Shown here: piece after piece, positions 51,380 to 60,574 of the stretch
Layout: each line of letters opens with the position of its first letter
How positions within the stretch are numbered: position 1 is the first letter of the stretch
Source of the DNA: Paracoccus laeviglucosivorans
GTDB lineage: Bacteria > Pseudomonadota > Alphaproteobacteria > Rhodobacterales > Rhodobacteraceae
Direction of reading: 5' to 3'
Length of the DNA: 64,000 nucleotides
NCBI RefSeq assembly: GCF_900182695.1
Contig: NZ_FXTK01000017.1
Coordinates: 33,130 to 97,129 of the forward strand
Made by a program: the position numbers and the translations under genes
Notes under the pieces: model-generated
Seen by the model: the letters and a program-made list of their open reading frames with translations, nothing else
Told to the model about the DNA's origin: nothing
The model's database searches: none

Positions 51380-52921
51380 ATGACCGAACAGGGCGGGATC
51401 GTCGCGGGCGTCATCGTGCTGGATCAGGCAGATAACGTCGCAGTGGCACGGGCGGAAATTCCGGCGGGCGGGGCCAGCGGGCTTGCAGGAATCGCAGCGG
51501 CGCAGACCATTCCCAGCGGCCACAAGATCGCGACGCGGCCCATCGCGGCAGGCGAATCGGTGCTGAAATACGGGCAGAAGATCGGGCTGGCGAAATGCGA
51601 CATCGCGCCGGGCGACCACGTGCATCTGCACAATCTTGCGATGCAGGACAGCGATGTGGGTCATGATTTCTGTTCGGACCTACGGGCGGTGGATTTCGTC
51701 CCCGAAGACCAGCGCCGGACGTTCCAAGGCTATGCCCGCCCCGATGGTCAGGCGGGGACGCGCAACTATATCGGCATCATTTCGTCGGTGAACTGTTCGG
51801 CCACGGTGTCCCACGCGATTGCCGACCATTTCAACCGCCACGGCGGTTTGGATGGCTTTGACAATATCGACGGCGTGGTCGCGCTGACGCATGGTCAGGG
51901 CTGCGCCATCGGCACGGATACCGAAGGGTATCAATACCTTATCCGCACCTTGCACGGCTATGCCAGGAACCCGAATTTTGGCGGCATCCTGATGATCGGG
52001 CTGGGCTGCGAGGTGAACCAGATTTCGCTTATCCAGGAAAAATACGGGCTGAAGGACGGCCCGTTCCTGCGCACGATGACGATCCAGCAGCTTGGCGGCA
52101 CGCGCAAGACCGTCGAGATCGCCTGTGGCCTGATCACCGAGATGTGCGAAGCACTGCGCTCGGTGGAACGGACCGAGCAGCCGCTGTCCAAGCTGAAGCT
52201 GGCGCTGCAATGCGGCGGCTCGGACGGGTATTCGGGAATTTCGGCCAATCCGGCGCTGGGGCACGCATCGGACCTGCTGGTGCGCCATGGCGGCACCGCA
52301 GTGCTAAGCGAAACACCCGAGATCTATGGGGCTGAGCATCTGCTGACCTCGCGCGCGGTCACGACCGATGTGGCGCAGAAACTGATCGACCGGATCGACT
52401 GGTGGGAAGGTTACACCAAGCGCCACGGCGCCGAGATGAACAACAATCCCAGCCATGGCAACAAGGCAGGCGGGTTGACCACCATTCTGGAAAAATCGCT
52501 GGGCGCAGTGGCCAAGGGCGGCTCGTTGCCGATGCAGGCGGTCTATGAATATGCCGAGCCCATCGACCAGACCGGCTTCGTCTTCATGGACACGCCCGGC
52601 TATGATCCGGTTGCCGTGACGGGCCAGATCGCAGGCGGGTGCAACATGCTGGTTTTCACGACCGGGCGCGGCTCGGTTTCCGGGTTCAAGCCGGTGCCCA
52701 CCATTAAGGTTGCAACCAATTCCCGGATGTATTCGCATATGGACGAGGATATGGATATCGACTGCGGCGGCATCGTCACGGGCAGTCAGACCATTCAGGA
52801 AGCGGGCGAAGCGATCTTCGAAATGGTGCTGGCCGCTGCCTCGGGTCATCGGACGAAAAGCGAGATCTATGATTACGGAAACAACGAATTCGTCCCGTGG
52901 CAGATCGGCGCCATCACCTGA
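51380..52921 (+). CDS. UxaA-family altronate/galactarate-type dehydratase
   Basis: A 513-residue sugar-acid dehydratase with an N-terminal SAF domain (residues about 10-95, with DIAPGDHVHLHNLAM) and the GarD/UxaA core: GYARPDGQAGTRNYIGIISS, CSATVSHAIADHF, THGQGCAIGTDTEGYQYLIR and LQCGGSDGYSGISANPALGH. These iron-dependent enzymes dehydrate altronate, galactarate or related acids. ATG 51380 with GGAAGGAC upstream was preferred over a GTG-type start at 51317. It overlaps the regulator gene downstream. Confidence 0.92.
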   Translation: MTEQGGIVAGVIVLDQADNVAVARAEIPAGGASGLAGIAAAQTIPSGHKIATRPIAAGESVLKYGQKIGLAKCDIAPGDHVHLHNLAMQDSDVGHDFCSDLRAVDFVPEDQRRTFQGYARPDGQAGTRNYIGIISSVNCSATVSHAIADHFNRHGGLDGFDNIDGVVALTHGQGCAIGTDTEGYQYLIRTLHGYARNPNFGGILMIGLGCEVNQISLIQEKYGLKDGPFLRTMTIQQLGGTRKTVEIACGLITEMCEALRSVERTEQPLSKLKLALQCGGSDGYSGISANPALGHASDLLVRHGGTAVLSETPEIYGAEHLLTSRAVTTDVAQKLIDRIDWWEGYTKRHGAEMNNNPSHGNKAGGLTTILEKSLGAVAKGGSLPMQAVYEYAEPIDQTGFVFMDTPGYDPVAVTGQIAGGCNMLVFTTGRGSVSGFKPVPTIKVATNSRMYSHMDEDMDIDCGGIVTGSQTIQEAGEAIFEMVLAAASGHRTKSEIYDYGNNEFVPWQIGAIT

Positions 52922-53888
52922 TGAAAAGCTGCCCGCCTATCGCCGCATCGCCGATATTCTTGGCGATGCGATCCGCGATGGGCGGCTGCCTGCAGGCGCG
53001 TTGATCAAGGTCTCGGATGCGGCGGTGGTGTTCGAGTCCAGCCGCTCGCCCATCAAGCAGGCGTTTCAGATATTGCTGGATGACGGCCTGCTGTACCCCC
53101 ATGACGGGCAGGGCTTCATCGTCGGCCAGCCCCAGCCCGTCAACCGCGCGACGCTGAGCCGTGAGTTGCTGGGGCTGGACGCAGCGCCCCTGACCTCATC
53201 CGTGCAGGACGATCTTTATTTCAAGCTGGAGCATGACCTGATCCTAAGCTCGATTTCCGGGCCTGCCCGGTTGAACGAACTGGCGCTGGCGCGGCATTAC
53301 AATATCGGACGCAGCACGATCCGAGAGCTGATCTTTCGCGCCCAGACGGTCGGGATCGTCGAACGTGCCTCGGGCAAGTCATGGCGCATCGTGCCCTTCG
53401 ATGTCGAACGCTGCCGCAATCTTTATGATCTGCGCATCCTGCTGGAGCCTGCGGCCCTGCTGCAAGCCGCGCCCCGCCTGCCCGCGGAGAAACTGGAACA
53501 GATGCACCAGCGATTGGTGCGCGCGGTGGCCGATCCCATGGCGCTTGGCGTCGGTCAGCTGGACCAGCTGGAATCCGACCTGCACCGCGACCTGCTGTCC
53601 TATTGCACCAATATCGAAATACCCGAGGCGTTGATCCGCACATCTCCGACCTATATCTGCGGCAAGCACGTGCAGGTCGCGTTGTCCGACAGCCCGACGA
53701 TCGAGACGTTTCTGCACGACCATCTGGAGATCATCGAGCATTTGCGCGCCGGTCAACCGGACACCGCTGCGGAACTGCTGCGCGGGCATCTGGACCGTTC
53801 ACGGGACCAGATCATCGGCAAGCTGCGTGAATTCCTGCGCCTGCCTGCACGCACCAACCGATTGCCGGGCTTTGGCAACAACGGCTGA
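52869..53888 (+). CDS. GntR-family regulator with two winged-helix domains and an FCD domain
   Basis: A 339-residue protein. A first GntR-like winged helix spans about residues 20-85 (LPAYRRIADILGDAIRDGRL, SSRSPIKQAFQILLDDGLLY). A second follows at about 115-175 (LYFKLEHDLILSSISGPARL, ARHYNIGRSTIRELIFRAQ), then an all-helical FCD effector domain (CRNLYDLRILLEPAALLQAA and late HDHLEIIEHLRAGQPDTAAE). Standard FadR-type proteins have one winged helix. The ATG at 52869 overlaps uxaA by 53 bases in another frame; no later in-frame start keeps the first domain. It likely controls the sugar-acid genes. Confidence 0.88.
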   Translation: MITETTNSSRGRSAPSPDEKLPAYRRIADILGDAIRDGRLPAGALIKVSDAAVVFESSRSPIKQAFQILLDDGLLYPHDGQGFIVGQPQPVNRATLSRELLGLDAAPLTSSVQDDLYFKLEHDLILSSISGPARLNELALARHYNIGRSTIRELIFRAQTVGIVERASGKSWRIVPFDVERCRNLYDLRILLEPAALLQAAPRLPAEKLEQMHQRLVRAVADPMALGVGQLDQLESDLHRDLLSYCTNIEIPEALIRTSPTYICGKHVQVALSDSPTIETFLHDHLEIIEHLRAGQPDTAAELLRGHLDRSRDQIIGKLREFLRLPARTNRLPGFGNNG

Positions 53889-53920
53889 GCTGCGTCAGGA
53901 CAGCAGCTGGACGTATCAGG

Positions 53921-54880
53921 TCAGCAATACCGCTCGACATAGGCCAGTTGATGGTCGCCATATCGGTCGCCATGCGCAAATCCGACGGGCAGAATACGCT
54001 GAATTTCGGCCATATCCGCAGCGGTCAGTTCCGGCACCTGCCAATCGCCAAGGTGGTCAGCGGTGCGTGTGCCGGGGATGGGAATGATATGATCGCCTTG
54101 TGCAAGAACCCAGGCCAGTGCTGCGCCGGCAACCGTCCAGCCACGCGCAGCGCAAAGGTCGCGGAACCGCGCGATCGCAGCAAGGTTGGCGGACAAATTG
54201 GGCTCGACAAAGCGCGGATTGGTGTCGCGGAAATCAATGCCTTCACGGAAATCCCGCTTTAGCGGGGCCCGTCCGAACATCCCCCGTGCCAGTGGCGAAA
54301 AGGCCACGAAGGCGACGCCCAGATCGCGGCAGGTCTGCAGCAACCCAAGTTCGGGCAAACGGGTCCAAAGGGAATATTCGTTCTGCACCGCAGTCACCGG
54401 ATATTCAGCATGTGCGCGGCGCAAGGTCGCAGGCGCAATTTCCGATAGCCCATAACCACCGATCTTTCCCTCGGCGATCAGGCGACCCATGGTCCCGGCC
54501 AGCTCCTCGATCGGCACATCCGGCTGGCGGCGGTGGATATAGTAAAGATCGACATGCTCGCGCTTCAGTCTGCGCAGTGATCCTTCAAGACATTGGCGGA
54601 TATACGCTTCGTCGTTGCGCACGGTTCTTGGTGGCCCGTTGAGAATGCCGCATTTCGTTGCAAGGTGAATGCTCTGCCTGCCCCATGTGCCGATGATCTG
54701 TTCCGACACACCCATGCCGTAGATGTCGGCTGTGTCGAAATGGCTGATGCCCGCATCAACCGCCGCGTCAAGGCACGCAAGCGAGGTCGCGTTGTCGGTT
54801 GCCCCGAATATGCCGCCAAAGCTCATTGTGCCGAAACCGATGGCACCCACATTGCTTTTGCCAAGCCGTCGTTGTTTCAT
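53921..54880 (-). CDS. Aldo/keto reductase
   Basis: A 319-residue AKR-fold oxidoreductase. Catalytic motif SHFDTADIYGMGVSEQIIGT (Asp and Tyr of the tetrad), the Lys in IHLATKCGIL, His in VDLYYIHRRQPDVPIEELAG, and NADPH-binding WVLAQGDHIIPIPGTRTADH. It resembles the YhdN/AKR11-13 type that reduces aldehydes or oxidises aldoses. The start MKQRRLGKSNVGAIGFGTM at 54880 is the family's normal N terminus; the open frame to 55183 was rejected. It converges on the GntR gene, so its link to the sugar-acid set is by position only. Confidence 0.92.
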   Translation of the reverse strand: MKQRRLGKSNVGAIGFGTMSFGGIFGATDNATSLACLDAAVDAGISHFDTADIYGMGVSEQIIGTWGRQSIHLATKCGILNGPPRTVRNDEAYIRQCLEGSLRRLKREHVDLYYIHRRQPDVPIEELAGTMGRLIAEGKIGGYGLSEIAPATLRRAHAEYPVTAVQNEYSLWTRLPELGLLQTCRDLGVAFVAFSPLARGMFGRAPLKRDFREGIDFRDTNPRFVEPNLSANLAAIARFRDLCAARGWTVAGAALAWVLAQGDHIIPIPGTRTADHLGDWQVPELTAADMAEIQRILPVGFAHGDRYGDHQLAYVERYC

Positions 54881-55383
54881 GGATAACCTTTTCCGCCGCG
54901 CTGCGGCAAGGAAGCGCGAAGCGGAACCACAGTCAAGCATGTGTCCCCGCCAAGACATGCGCAACAGCCGGAACCGGGACGCGCAGCGGGTCATAGCGGC
55001 CGCATCGGGGATCAATTCGGCCTGAAACAGACAAAAAACGTCCTTGATCGCAGCTTTAAAGGCGCGGAGCCTGTCCCGTGGGCGGGAATGGCAGCACCGA
55101 TCCAGCGTCGCTGAGACGCTTGCCGGCGGCAGGGCGGAAAGCGCGTGGCGCAGGGGGCCACAGATGTGTTGTCTGCCATGCACACTGGCGTGTTCTGCAT
55201 CAGCCCAGCATTGATGATGATGCCGGCATCACTGCGACCGACGATCGCATCCTTCGCCGGTGTCCGGTGAAAATGACAGACGGGGTGCAAGGGTCACAAT
55301 ACCGAACACCCCCATTCAAATATCTCTGGCAATATGCGCTGCGATTGCGCCGCGATGACCACGCAAGGCGACACTTACATGGA
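54881..55383 (+). other. Gap with no supported gene
   Basis: About 500 bases between the aldo/keto reductase start and the GNAT stop. Open frames exist on both strands but none shows a family motif, good start or neighbour support. The bases just above 54880 should hold the reductase promoter. I see no repeat or RNA gene. Confidence 0.5.
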
Positions 55384-55962
55384 TCAGGCCGCGTCGATGG
55401 GCTTGATGAACAAAATCCATTCACTTGCATCGACATCCCAATCGCCCTTGACGACAGAACGGCGGGCGACTTCGCTGTAGCCCTTGGCCTGATACAGCCG
55501 CAGTGCATCCTGATGCGTGTCAGCGGCGATCAGGCTGATGCTGGCTTGCCCGGCATTCGCCGCAATCTTTTCGGCATGTGCCAACAATGCACTGCCCAAG
55601 CCCTTGCCGCGAAACGCATCGTAGGTCGCCAGGACGTTCAGATACCACGAACCCGGTGCCAGTGCCTCAAGCTCCAGCAGGGGCACGAAGATCGGCGGTG
55701 TGTCCGGGTCGATCGGGCCGGGTTCCTCGGCCGTATAGCCCAGCAAGCAGGCACCGACTTCGCCATCCAACTCGGCCAGCCATGCATTGTTATACGAGAA
55801 GTTGCCCGTCTCACGGGCCGCACGCTCTTGCCCCAAGGCCCAGGGATCGCCTTCGGGGCCAACCGTCTTGCGCCAGAAATGCAGCGGCAGGTCATCCGCA
55901 GCCATGTTGATGAATCGCACCAGATGCGCGGCATCCGATGCCGTTGCGTTGCGGATGTCCAT
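55384..55962 (-). CDS. GNAT-family N-acetyltransferase
   Basis: A 192-residue acetyltransferase starting MDIRNATASDAAHLVRFINM. The acetyl-CoA site reads ATYDAFRGKGLGSALLAHAE (R/Q-x-x-G-x-G) after the strand SWYLNVL, and the late DALRLYQAKGYSEVAR is the usual last helix and strand. The substrate is unknown; the family acetylates small amines, peptides or proteins. It stands alone, 157 bases before the divergent cupin gene. Confidence 0.88.
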   Translation of the reverse strand: MDIRNATASDAAHLVRFINMAADDLPLHFWRKTVGPEGDPWALGQERAARETGNFSYNNAWLAELDGEVGACLLGYTAEEPGPIDPDTPPIFVPLLELEALAPGSWYLNVLATYDAFRGKGLGSALLAHAEKIAANAGQASISLIAADTHQDALRLYQAKGYSEVARRSVVKGDWDVDASEWILFIKPIDAA

Positions 55963-56119
55963 GTTCGTTTCCGTCCCTTTGTCTGCCTTAGTCTTTGACG
56001 ATTTGGCGATGACCCACCAGCCCCCTTGGCAACGTCCCGCACCTATCGTCTGGCTTGCATGGGGCGTGGGCGCCGCCTACCAAGAACCATGACCCACGAA
56101 GCGCCTAACGAGGATCGAT

Positions 56120-56473
56120 ATGAGCGATACGATTTTCCGCTTTCCCGCACCCGGCCCAGAGCCGATCACCACCGATCTGGACGGCTGGATCAAGGTCGAG
56201 GGCAACCCGACCATGCGGTATTGGATACAGCATAGCTCGGTCGATGGCAGCGTGATCTCGGGCACGTGGGAAGCGACCCCCGGCACCTATCACGCGACCT
56301 ATCAGTTCTATGAATTCGTACACCTGATCGAAGGCCGCATCACGATCACCCCCGATGGCGGTGAGCCTGTCACGCTGAATCCTGGCGATGCCTTTGTGGT
56401 CGAGCCGACCTTCAAGGGCACCTGGGTTATCGAAGCGCCGGTGCGCAAGCACTTTGCGATCAAGCTGAAGTAA
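56120..56473 (+). CDS. DUF861 cupin-domain protein
   Basis: A 117-residue single-domain cupin of the DUF861 (Cupin_3) type: VISGTWEATPGTYHATYQFY, EFVHLIEGRITITPDGGEPV and NPGDAFVVEPTFKGTWVIE. Such proteins are often linked to ureidoglycine or amine metabolism but most are uncharacterised. It starts with ATG at 56120 after GAGGATCGAT. It is on the same strand as the amidohydrolase 84 bases downstream, perhaps co-transcribed. Confidence 0.88.
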   Translation: MSDTIFRFPAPGPEPITTDLDGWIKVEGNPTMRYWIQHSSVDGSVISGTWEATPGTYHATYQFYEFVHLIEGRITITPDGGEPVTLNPGDAFVVEPTFKGTWVIEAPVRKHFAIKLK

Positions 56474-56557
56474 GCGCACGCCGCTTTCGATGCCTGCCTG
56501 CGTCCCGGTCGGGGCGCAGATATTCATTGCGACCGACCGTTCCGGGATACGCCCCCC

Positions 56558-58228
56558 ATGACCCTTGCCGATCTGATCGTGACCCATGCCCGCGTCCTGA
56601 CCATGGACCCGGATCGTCCCCGCGCCGAAGCGGTGGCGGTGGCGCATGGGCGCATCCTTGCCGTGGGTAGCGTGGCCGAGATTGCGGCATTGGCCGGGCC
56701 GGATACCAAGGTCATCGACGCCGCCGGACGGACTCTGCTGCCCGGCTTTTTCGAGGGGCATGTGCATGTCGGTCTTGGCGGCGCGGACCTGACGCATCTG
56801 CATATCGGCCATTTGCATGGGGCTAAGGCGGTTGGCGATGCGTTTCGCGACTTTGCCACCGCGAACCCCGATATGCCCCTGCTGATGGCGCAAGAGGCGC
56901 ATTACGACATTCTGGACAAGCCCGCCACGCGCCAGGATCTTGACGCAATGATCGCGGATCGTCCCATCGCGATGATGTCGCCCGACCTGCATACGGTCTG
57001 GGCCAATACTGCAGCCTTGGAAGCCGCTGGATTGCTGCGCGGCGCCGAGATGCCGCACGGCCACGAAGTCGTCATGGGCGATGACGGGCTTGCAACAGGA
57101 GAGCTGCGCGAGTTTGAGGCTTTCGGCCCCTTGATCGCCTTTGCCGGCGAAGGGCGCATCAACCTTGGCATCGCCACTGGCGAAGAACCCGATCCCCGAC
57201 CCTCTGCCGCCGAACGTGCCGCCGACAAGGCGCTGCTGCGCAGGGGCATGATGCACTGCGCCGCGCATGGCGTCACCAGCTTGGTGAATATGGACGGCAA
57301 CCGCTATACACTGGAACTGCTGGCCGAGATGCGGGACGAGGGCGACCTGCCCCTGCGCGTCAAGGTGCCGTTCCATTTCAAGCCGCATATGGCGCTTGCC
57401 GCACTTGACCGCGCCTCGGCGATGGCGGCGGATTTCGACGATGACTGGATCAGTTCCGGCTTCGTCAAGATGTTCATGGACGGGGTGATCGACAGCAAGA
57501 CCGCCTATATGCTGCACGACTATCCCGACCAGCCCGGCCATCGATCCGAGCCGCTGTTTCCACCCGCGCATTTCGACCGGATCGCGACCGAAATCGACCG
57601 GCGCGGTTTGCAGATCGCGGTTCACGCCATCGGGGACGGTGCGGTCAGAACGGTGATCGACGGCTATCAGGCCGCACGGACTGCCAATGGCCCACGAGAC
57701 AGCCGCCACCGCATCGAACATATCGAGTTGATCGACCCCGCTGACGTTTCCCGGCTGGGAGCGTTGGGCATCACTGCCAGCCTGCAGCCGCCTCACGCAC
57801 CGGGAGCCATGGATTTCCCCTTACAGCCGACGCTTTCACGGATCGGAGAGGCGCGGTGGCCGGATGCCTATCGCTGCCGCAGTCTGGCCAAGGCGGGTGC
57901 TGCCATGGCATTTTCCAGCGATTGGCCGGTGGCCGATGTATCGGTTCTGCGCGGGATCGCGGCAGCATTGACGCGCCAACCCTATGCGGGGGCGCAGGAT
58001 GAACGACTGTCCCTGATCGACACGCTGCACGCCTATACGGCGGGCGGCGCATGGGCCGCGCATCGCGATCACGTCACAGGAACCATACGTGCCAGGCTGG
58101 CTGCCGATCTTGTGCTGTTGGGCGGCGATATTGGAACCACCCCCCCAGCGCAAATCCCCGATCTGGGGGTAACACTGACGATCTGCGGAGGCCGCATCAT
58201 CCACGATCATGACGTATCGGCACAGTGA
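56558..58228 (+). CDS. YtcJ-like metal-dependent amidohydrolase
   Basis: A 556-residue amidohydrolase-superfamily protein. The N-terminal metal motif reads LLPGFFEGHVHVGLGG (HxH). Further family points are SSGFVKMFMDGVIDSKTAYM with the bridging Lys, QIAVHAIGDGAVRTVIDGY, HRIEHIELIDP and FSSDWPVADVSVLRGIAAAL. This is the YtcJ group, acting on exocyclic amide or imidazolone-type bonds with diverse and mostly unknown substrates. No signal peptide, so cytosolic. An IS1182-family element begins about 95 bases after the stop. Confidence 0.9.
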   Translation: MTLADLIVTHARVLTMDPDRPRAEAVAVAHGRILAVGSVAEIAALAGPDTKVIDAAGRTLLPGFFEGHVHVGLGGADLTHLHIGHLHGAKAVGDAFRDFATANPDMPLLMAQEAHYDILDKPATRQDLDAMIADRPIAMMSPDLHTVWANTAALEAAGLLRGAEMPHGHEVVMGDDGLATGELREFEAFGPLIAFAGEGRINLGIATGEEPDPRPSAAERAADKALLRRGMMHCAAHGVTSLVNMDGNRYTLELLAEMRDEGDLPLRVKVPFHFKPHMALAALDRASAMAADFDDDWISSGFVKMFMDGVIDSKTAYMLHDYPDQPGHRSEPLFPPAHFDRIATEIDRRGLQIAVHAIGDGAVRTVIDGYQAARTANGPRDSRHRIEHIELIDPADVSRLGALGITASLQPPHAPGAMDFPLQPTLSRIGEARWPDAYRCRSLAKAGAAMAFSSDWPVADVSVLRGIAAALTRQPYAGAQDERLSLIDTLHAYTAGGAWAAHRDHVTGTIRARLAADLVLLGGDIGTTPPAQIPDLGVTLTICGGRIIHDHDVSAQ

Positions 58229-58322
58229 TTGACGTGCGTCGAGGGGCAGATGACGGCTAGGCTGCGTTCGCCGAGAGACAAAGGGGATTGGATTGAGGTT
58301 TAGGGCGGTATTGAGCCGAGGG

Positions 58323-58341
58323 TGTGTCAAAACCCGGTGGC
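58323..58341 (+). repeat. Left inverted repeat of the IS1182-family element
   Basis: TGTGTCAAAACCCGGTGGC; inverse of the right end except one base (C for A at position 12). Confidence 0.88.
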
Positions 58342-58373
58342 ATGCTATGTTTTCTCGGTAGCAGGAGATCGGC

Positions 58374-59813
58374 ATGGCGGGTTTCATTGAGGGCATTCAG
58401 CGCAGCCAGACGGTGCTTTTCCCCGATCGGCTGGAAGACTGGATCGGCGAAGATGATCTTGTCCGCGTTGTAGATCTGTTCGTCGATGAGCTTGATCATG
58501 CAGACCTTGGTTTCGTGCGCGCGACCTCGGCACGCACCGGTCGGCCGGGGTATCATCCTGCGGTCCTGCTGAAGCTGCTCATCTATGGCTATCTGAACCG
58601 GATTCCGTCGAGCCGCCGGCTGGAGCGCGAGGCGGGGCGCAATGTCGAGGTGATGTGGCTGATCGGTAGGCTGGTGCCAGACCACAAGACCATCGCCGAA
58701 TTCCGCCGCACGAATGGCCGCGCAATCCGGAAGACTTGTGCACAGTTCGTGGAGCTGTGCCGCCGGATCGGCGTGCTGAAGGGGGATTGCGTCGCCATCG
58801 ACGGGAGCAAATTCAAGGCGGTGAACAATCGCGACAAGAACTTCACCAGAAACAAGATCGCCAGCCGCCTCACCCATCTGGAGGCTGATGTCGAACGCTA
58901 TATCAATGAGATGGTTCGCCTCGACCGGCAGGAAGAGGGCGAGGCCCGCGCCGCGAAAGTGCTGCACCTTGCCCGTCGCTACGGCCGTATACGGCAGGAA
59001 ATCGCGCGGTTGAAGGCAATGGACGAAGCCTTGGCCGACACGCCGGACGGACAAATTTCCCTGACCGATCCGGACGCCCGCGCCATGGCCACCAGCGCCC
59101 GACACAGCGGTATGGTGGGCTATAATGTCCAAAGCGCTGTCGATACGGAGAGCCACATCATCGTCACGCACGAGGTCACGAACCAGGGATTCGACCGCGA
59201 CCAGCTCAGCCCCATGGCGATCGCAGCCAGGGAGGCGCTCCACCGCGACGATCTGCATGCCATCGCCGACAAGGGTTACTTCAGCGGTCCCGAGATACTC
59301 GCCTGCCATGAAGCAGGCATCACAACGACCGTGCCGCGCCCGGCCACCTCAGGCAATGCGGCCAAGGGCATGTATGTGAAGGCCGATTTTTCCTATGCTC
59401 CAGAGCGCGATGTCTATGTCTGCCCGGCGGGCGAAGAGCTCATCTACCGCTACACCACCGAGGAGCGTGGCGTTCAGGTCCGGCGATACTGGATCAACGA
59501 GTGCCAGACCTGCCCGCTGCAAAGCCGATGCACCACCGGCACGGAACGCCGTATCACCCGATGGGAACACGAGCATCTGATCGACGCAATGCGCGAAAGA
59601 CTGAGCCGGGATACCGATCCGATGACCCTACGCCGCTGCACCGTCGAGCACCCCTTCGGCACGATCAAGGCCTGGATGGGGCACACCCATTTCCTGACCC
59701 GCACGCTGAAAAACGTCCGCACCGAGATGGCATTGAACGTGCTGGCCTACAATATCAAGCGGGTCGCCTCCCTGATCGGCATCCGACGCCTGATCCAGGC
59801 TATTCCGGCTTGA
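58374..59813 (+). CDS. IS1182-family transposase
   Basis: A 479-residue DDE transposase. The N terminus starts MAGFIEGIQRSQTVLFPDRL. The first catalytic Asp is in LKGDCVAIDGSKFKAVNNRD, the second region is DDLHAIADKGYFSGPEILAC, and the last (Glu) is near VEHPFGTIKAWMGHTHFLTR. A Cys-rich segment (CQTCPLQSRC) before it is typical of IS1182. The frame is intact and the start has AGGAGATCGGC upstream, so the element may still be active. Confidence 0.92.
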   Translation: MAGFIEGIQRSQTVLFPDRLEDWIGEDDLVRVVDLFVDELDHADLGFVRATSARTGRPGYHPAVLLKLLIYGYLNRIPSSRRLEREAGRNVEVMWLIGRLVPDHKTIAEFRRTNGRAIRKTCAQFVELCRRIGVLKGDCVAIDGSKFKAVNNRDKNFTRNKIASRLTHLEADVERYINEMVRLDRQEEGEARAAKVLHLARRYGRIRQEIARLKAMDEALADTPDGQISLTDPDARAMATSARHSGMVGYNVQSAVDTESHIIVTHEVTNQGFDRDQLSPMAIAAREALHRDDLHAIADKGYFSGPEILACHEAGITTTVPRPATSGNAAKGMYVKADFSYAPERDVYVCPAGEELIYRYTTEERGVQVRRYWINECQTCPLQSRCTTGTERRITRWEHEHLIDAMRERLSRDTDPMTLRRCTVEHPFGTIKAWMGHTHFLTRTLKNVRTEMALNVLAYNIKRVASLIGIRRLIQAIPA

Positions 59814-59955
59814 TCGGCGCTTTCTGCCCTATTTTCTGCGCTATGCTTCGCTCCATGAGGCCTCCAGGCCATCTCTGGCCGTCCACCCGCGCCACATGAC
59901 GATTTGGCGCTGAAGGTTATCCGCAGTCTCGGAAATCGGAAAGCAAACGGCCATC

Positions 59956-59974
59956 GCCACCGTGTTTTGACACA
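59956..59974 (-). repeat. Right inverted repeat of the IS1182-family element
   Basis: Reads TGTGTCAAAACACGGTGGC on the minus strand, matching the left end at 18 of 19 positions. Confidence 0.88.
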
Positions 59975-60016
59975 ACCTCAGCCCATTGCAGACGGTCGTG
60001 AGCTTCGCATAGCCTT

Positions 60017-60412
60017 ATGAGATCCAGACACCTAACAGAGTTTCCGATGATGCAGGCGGTCCCTCAGCCCAGAATTAAGTTATCGAAGCTACGCGACATC
60101 GGTTGGGCGCTCTGGGATCCTATCGGACTGCTGGACCCAGAAAACTGCTCGAGCAGATGGGACGACGAAGCGAACCTGCCATTCGCAGACGAATACGACA
60201 GCTATTTGCTAGAGGCGGCTTCAGAGCTGCGCAGGGGAATACCCCGCGGCGAGGTCGTCGGGTTTCTAGTCGAGATCGAAACCCAGCACATGGGGTTAGG
60301 CGAAAACACAAGCGCCCGATCAAGGGCTGAAGCGGTTGTCGAGGCGATCCTCGCCGACCAGACTATCTGGACATGGCCTGATGCTCAGGGACGATTCGAC
60401 CAGGCCGTTTGA
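60017..60412 (+). CDS. Hypothetical protein
   Basis: A 131-residue soluble protein with KLSKLRDIGWALWDPIGLLD, then FADEYDSYLLEAASELRRGI and GEVVGFLVEIETQHMGLGEN. It resembles small conserved hypotheticals common in alphaproteobacterial chromosomes and plasmids (DUF1871-like), but I cannot assign a function. The ATG at 60017 is used; a second ATG at 60047 is equally possible. It begins 43 bases after the right end of the IS1182-family element. Confidence 0.6.
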   Translation: MRSRHLTEFPMMQAVPQPRIKLSKLRDIGWALWDPIGLLDPENCSSRWDDEANLPFADEYDSYLLEAASELRRGIPRGEVVGFLVEIETQHMGLGENTSARSRAEAVVEAILADQTIWTWPDAQGRFDQAV

Positions 60413-60574
60413 CCGCTTAGTCCCGCATACCGGACGCTTCTCCGCTCGGGTTGTTGCACAAGCGTCTAATTGCGGCTTCGGGGAAGCTCATGCGCTGGAT
60501 GCAAGACCCGGCCGTGGCTATTGCCCAGCCTCGCTGCCTTGCAGCAAGCGGCAGCCCCCCGCACGGCCTGCGCC

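Larger units (their letters stand above)
58323..59974 (+). mobile_element. IS1182-family insertion sequence
   Basis: A 1652-base element bounded by 19-bp inverted repeats (58323-58341 and 59956-59974) that differ at one base, with one intact transposase gene. Flanks show no clear direct repeat, so the target duplication is either absent or altered. Confidence 0.88.

Noticed and set aside
55012..55290. 92-residue minus-strand frame upstream of the aldo/keto reductase
   Set aside because: No start signal, family or neighbour support; composition like noise.
56105..57796. Long minus-strand open frame opposite the cupin and amidohydrolase
   Set aside because: Antisense shadow spanning two real genes, with no family motif.
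58310..59985. Target-site duplication for the IS1182-family element
   Set aside because: The flanks show GAGG on the left and ACCTC on the right, which are inverted, not direct, copies; no direct repeat could be supported.
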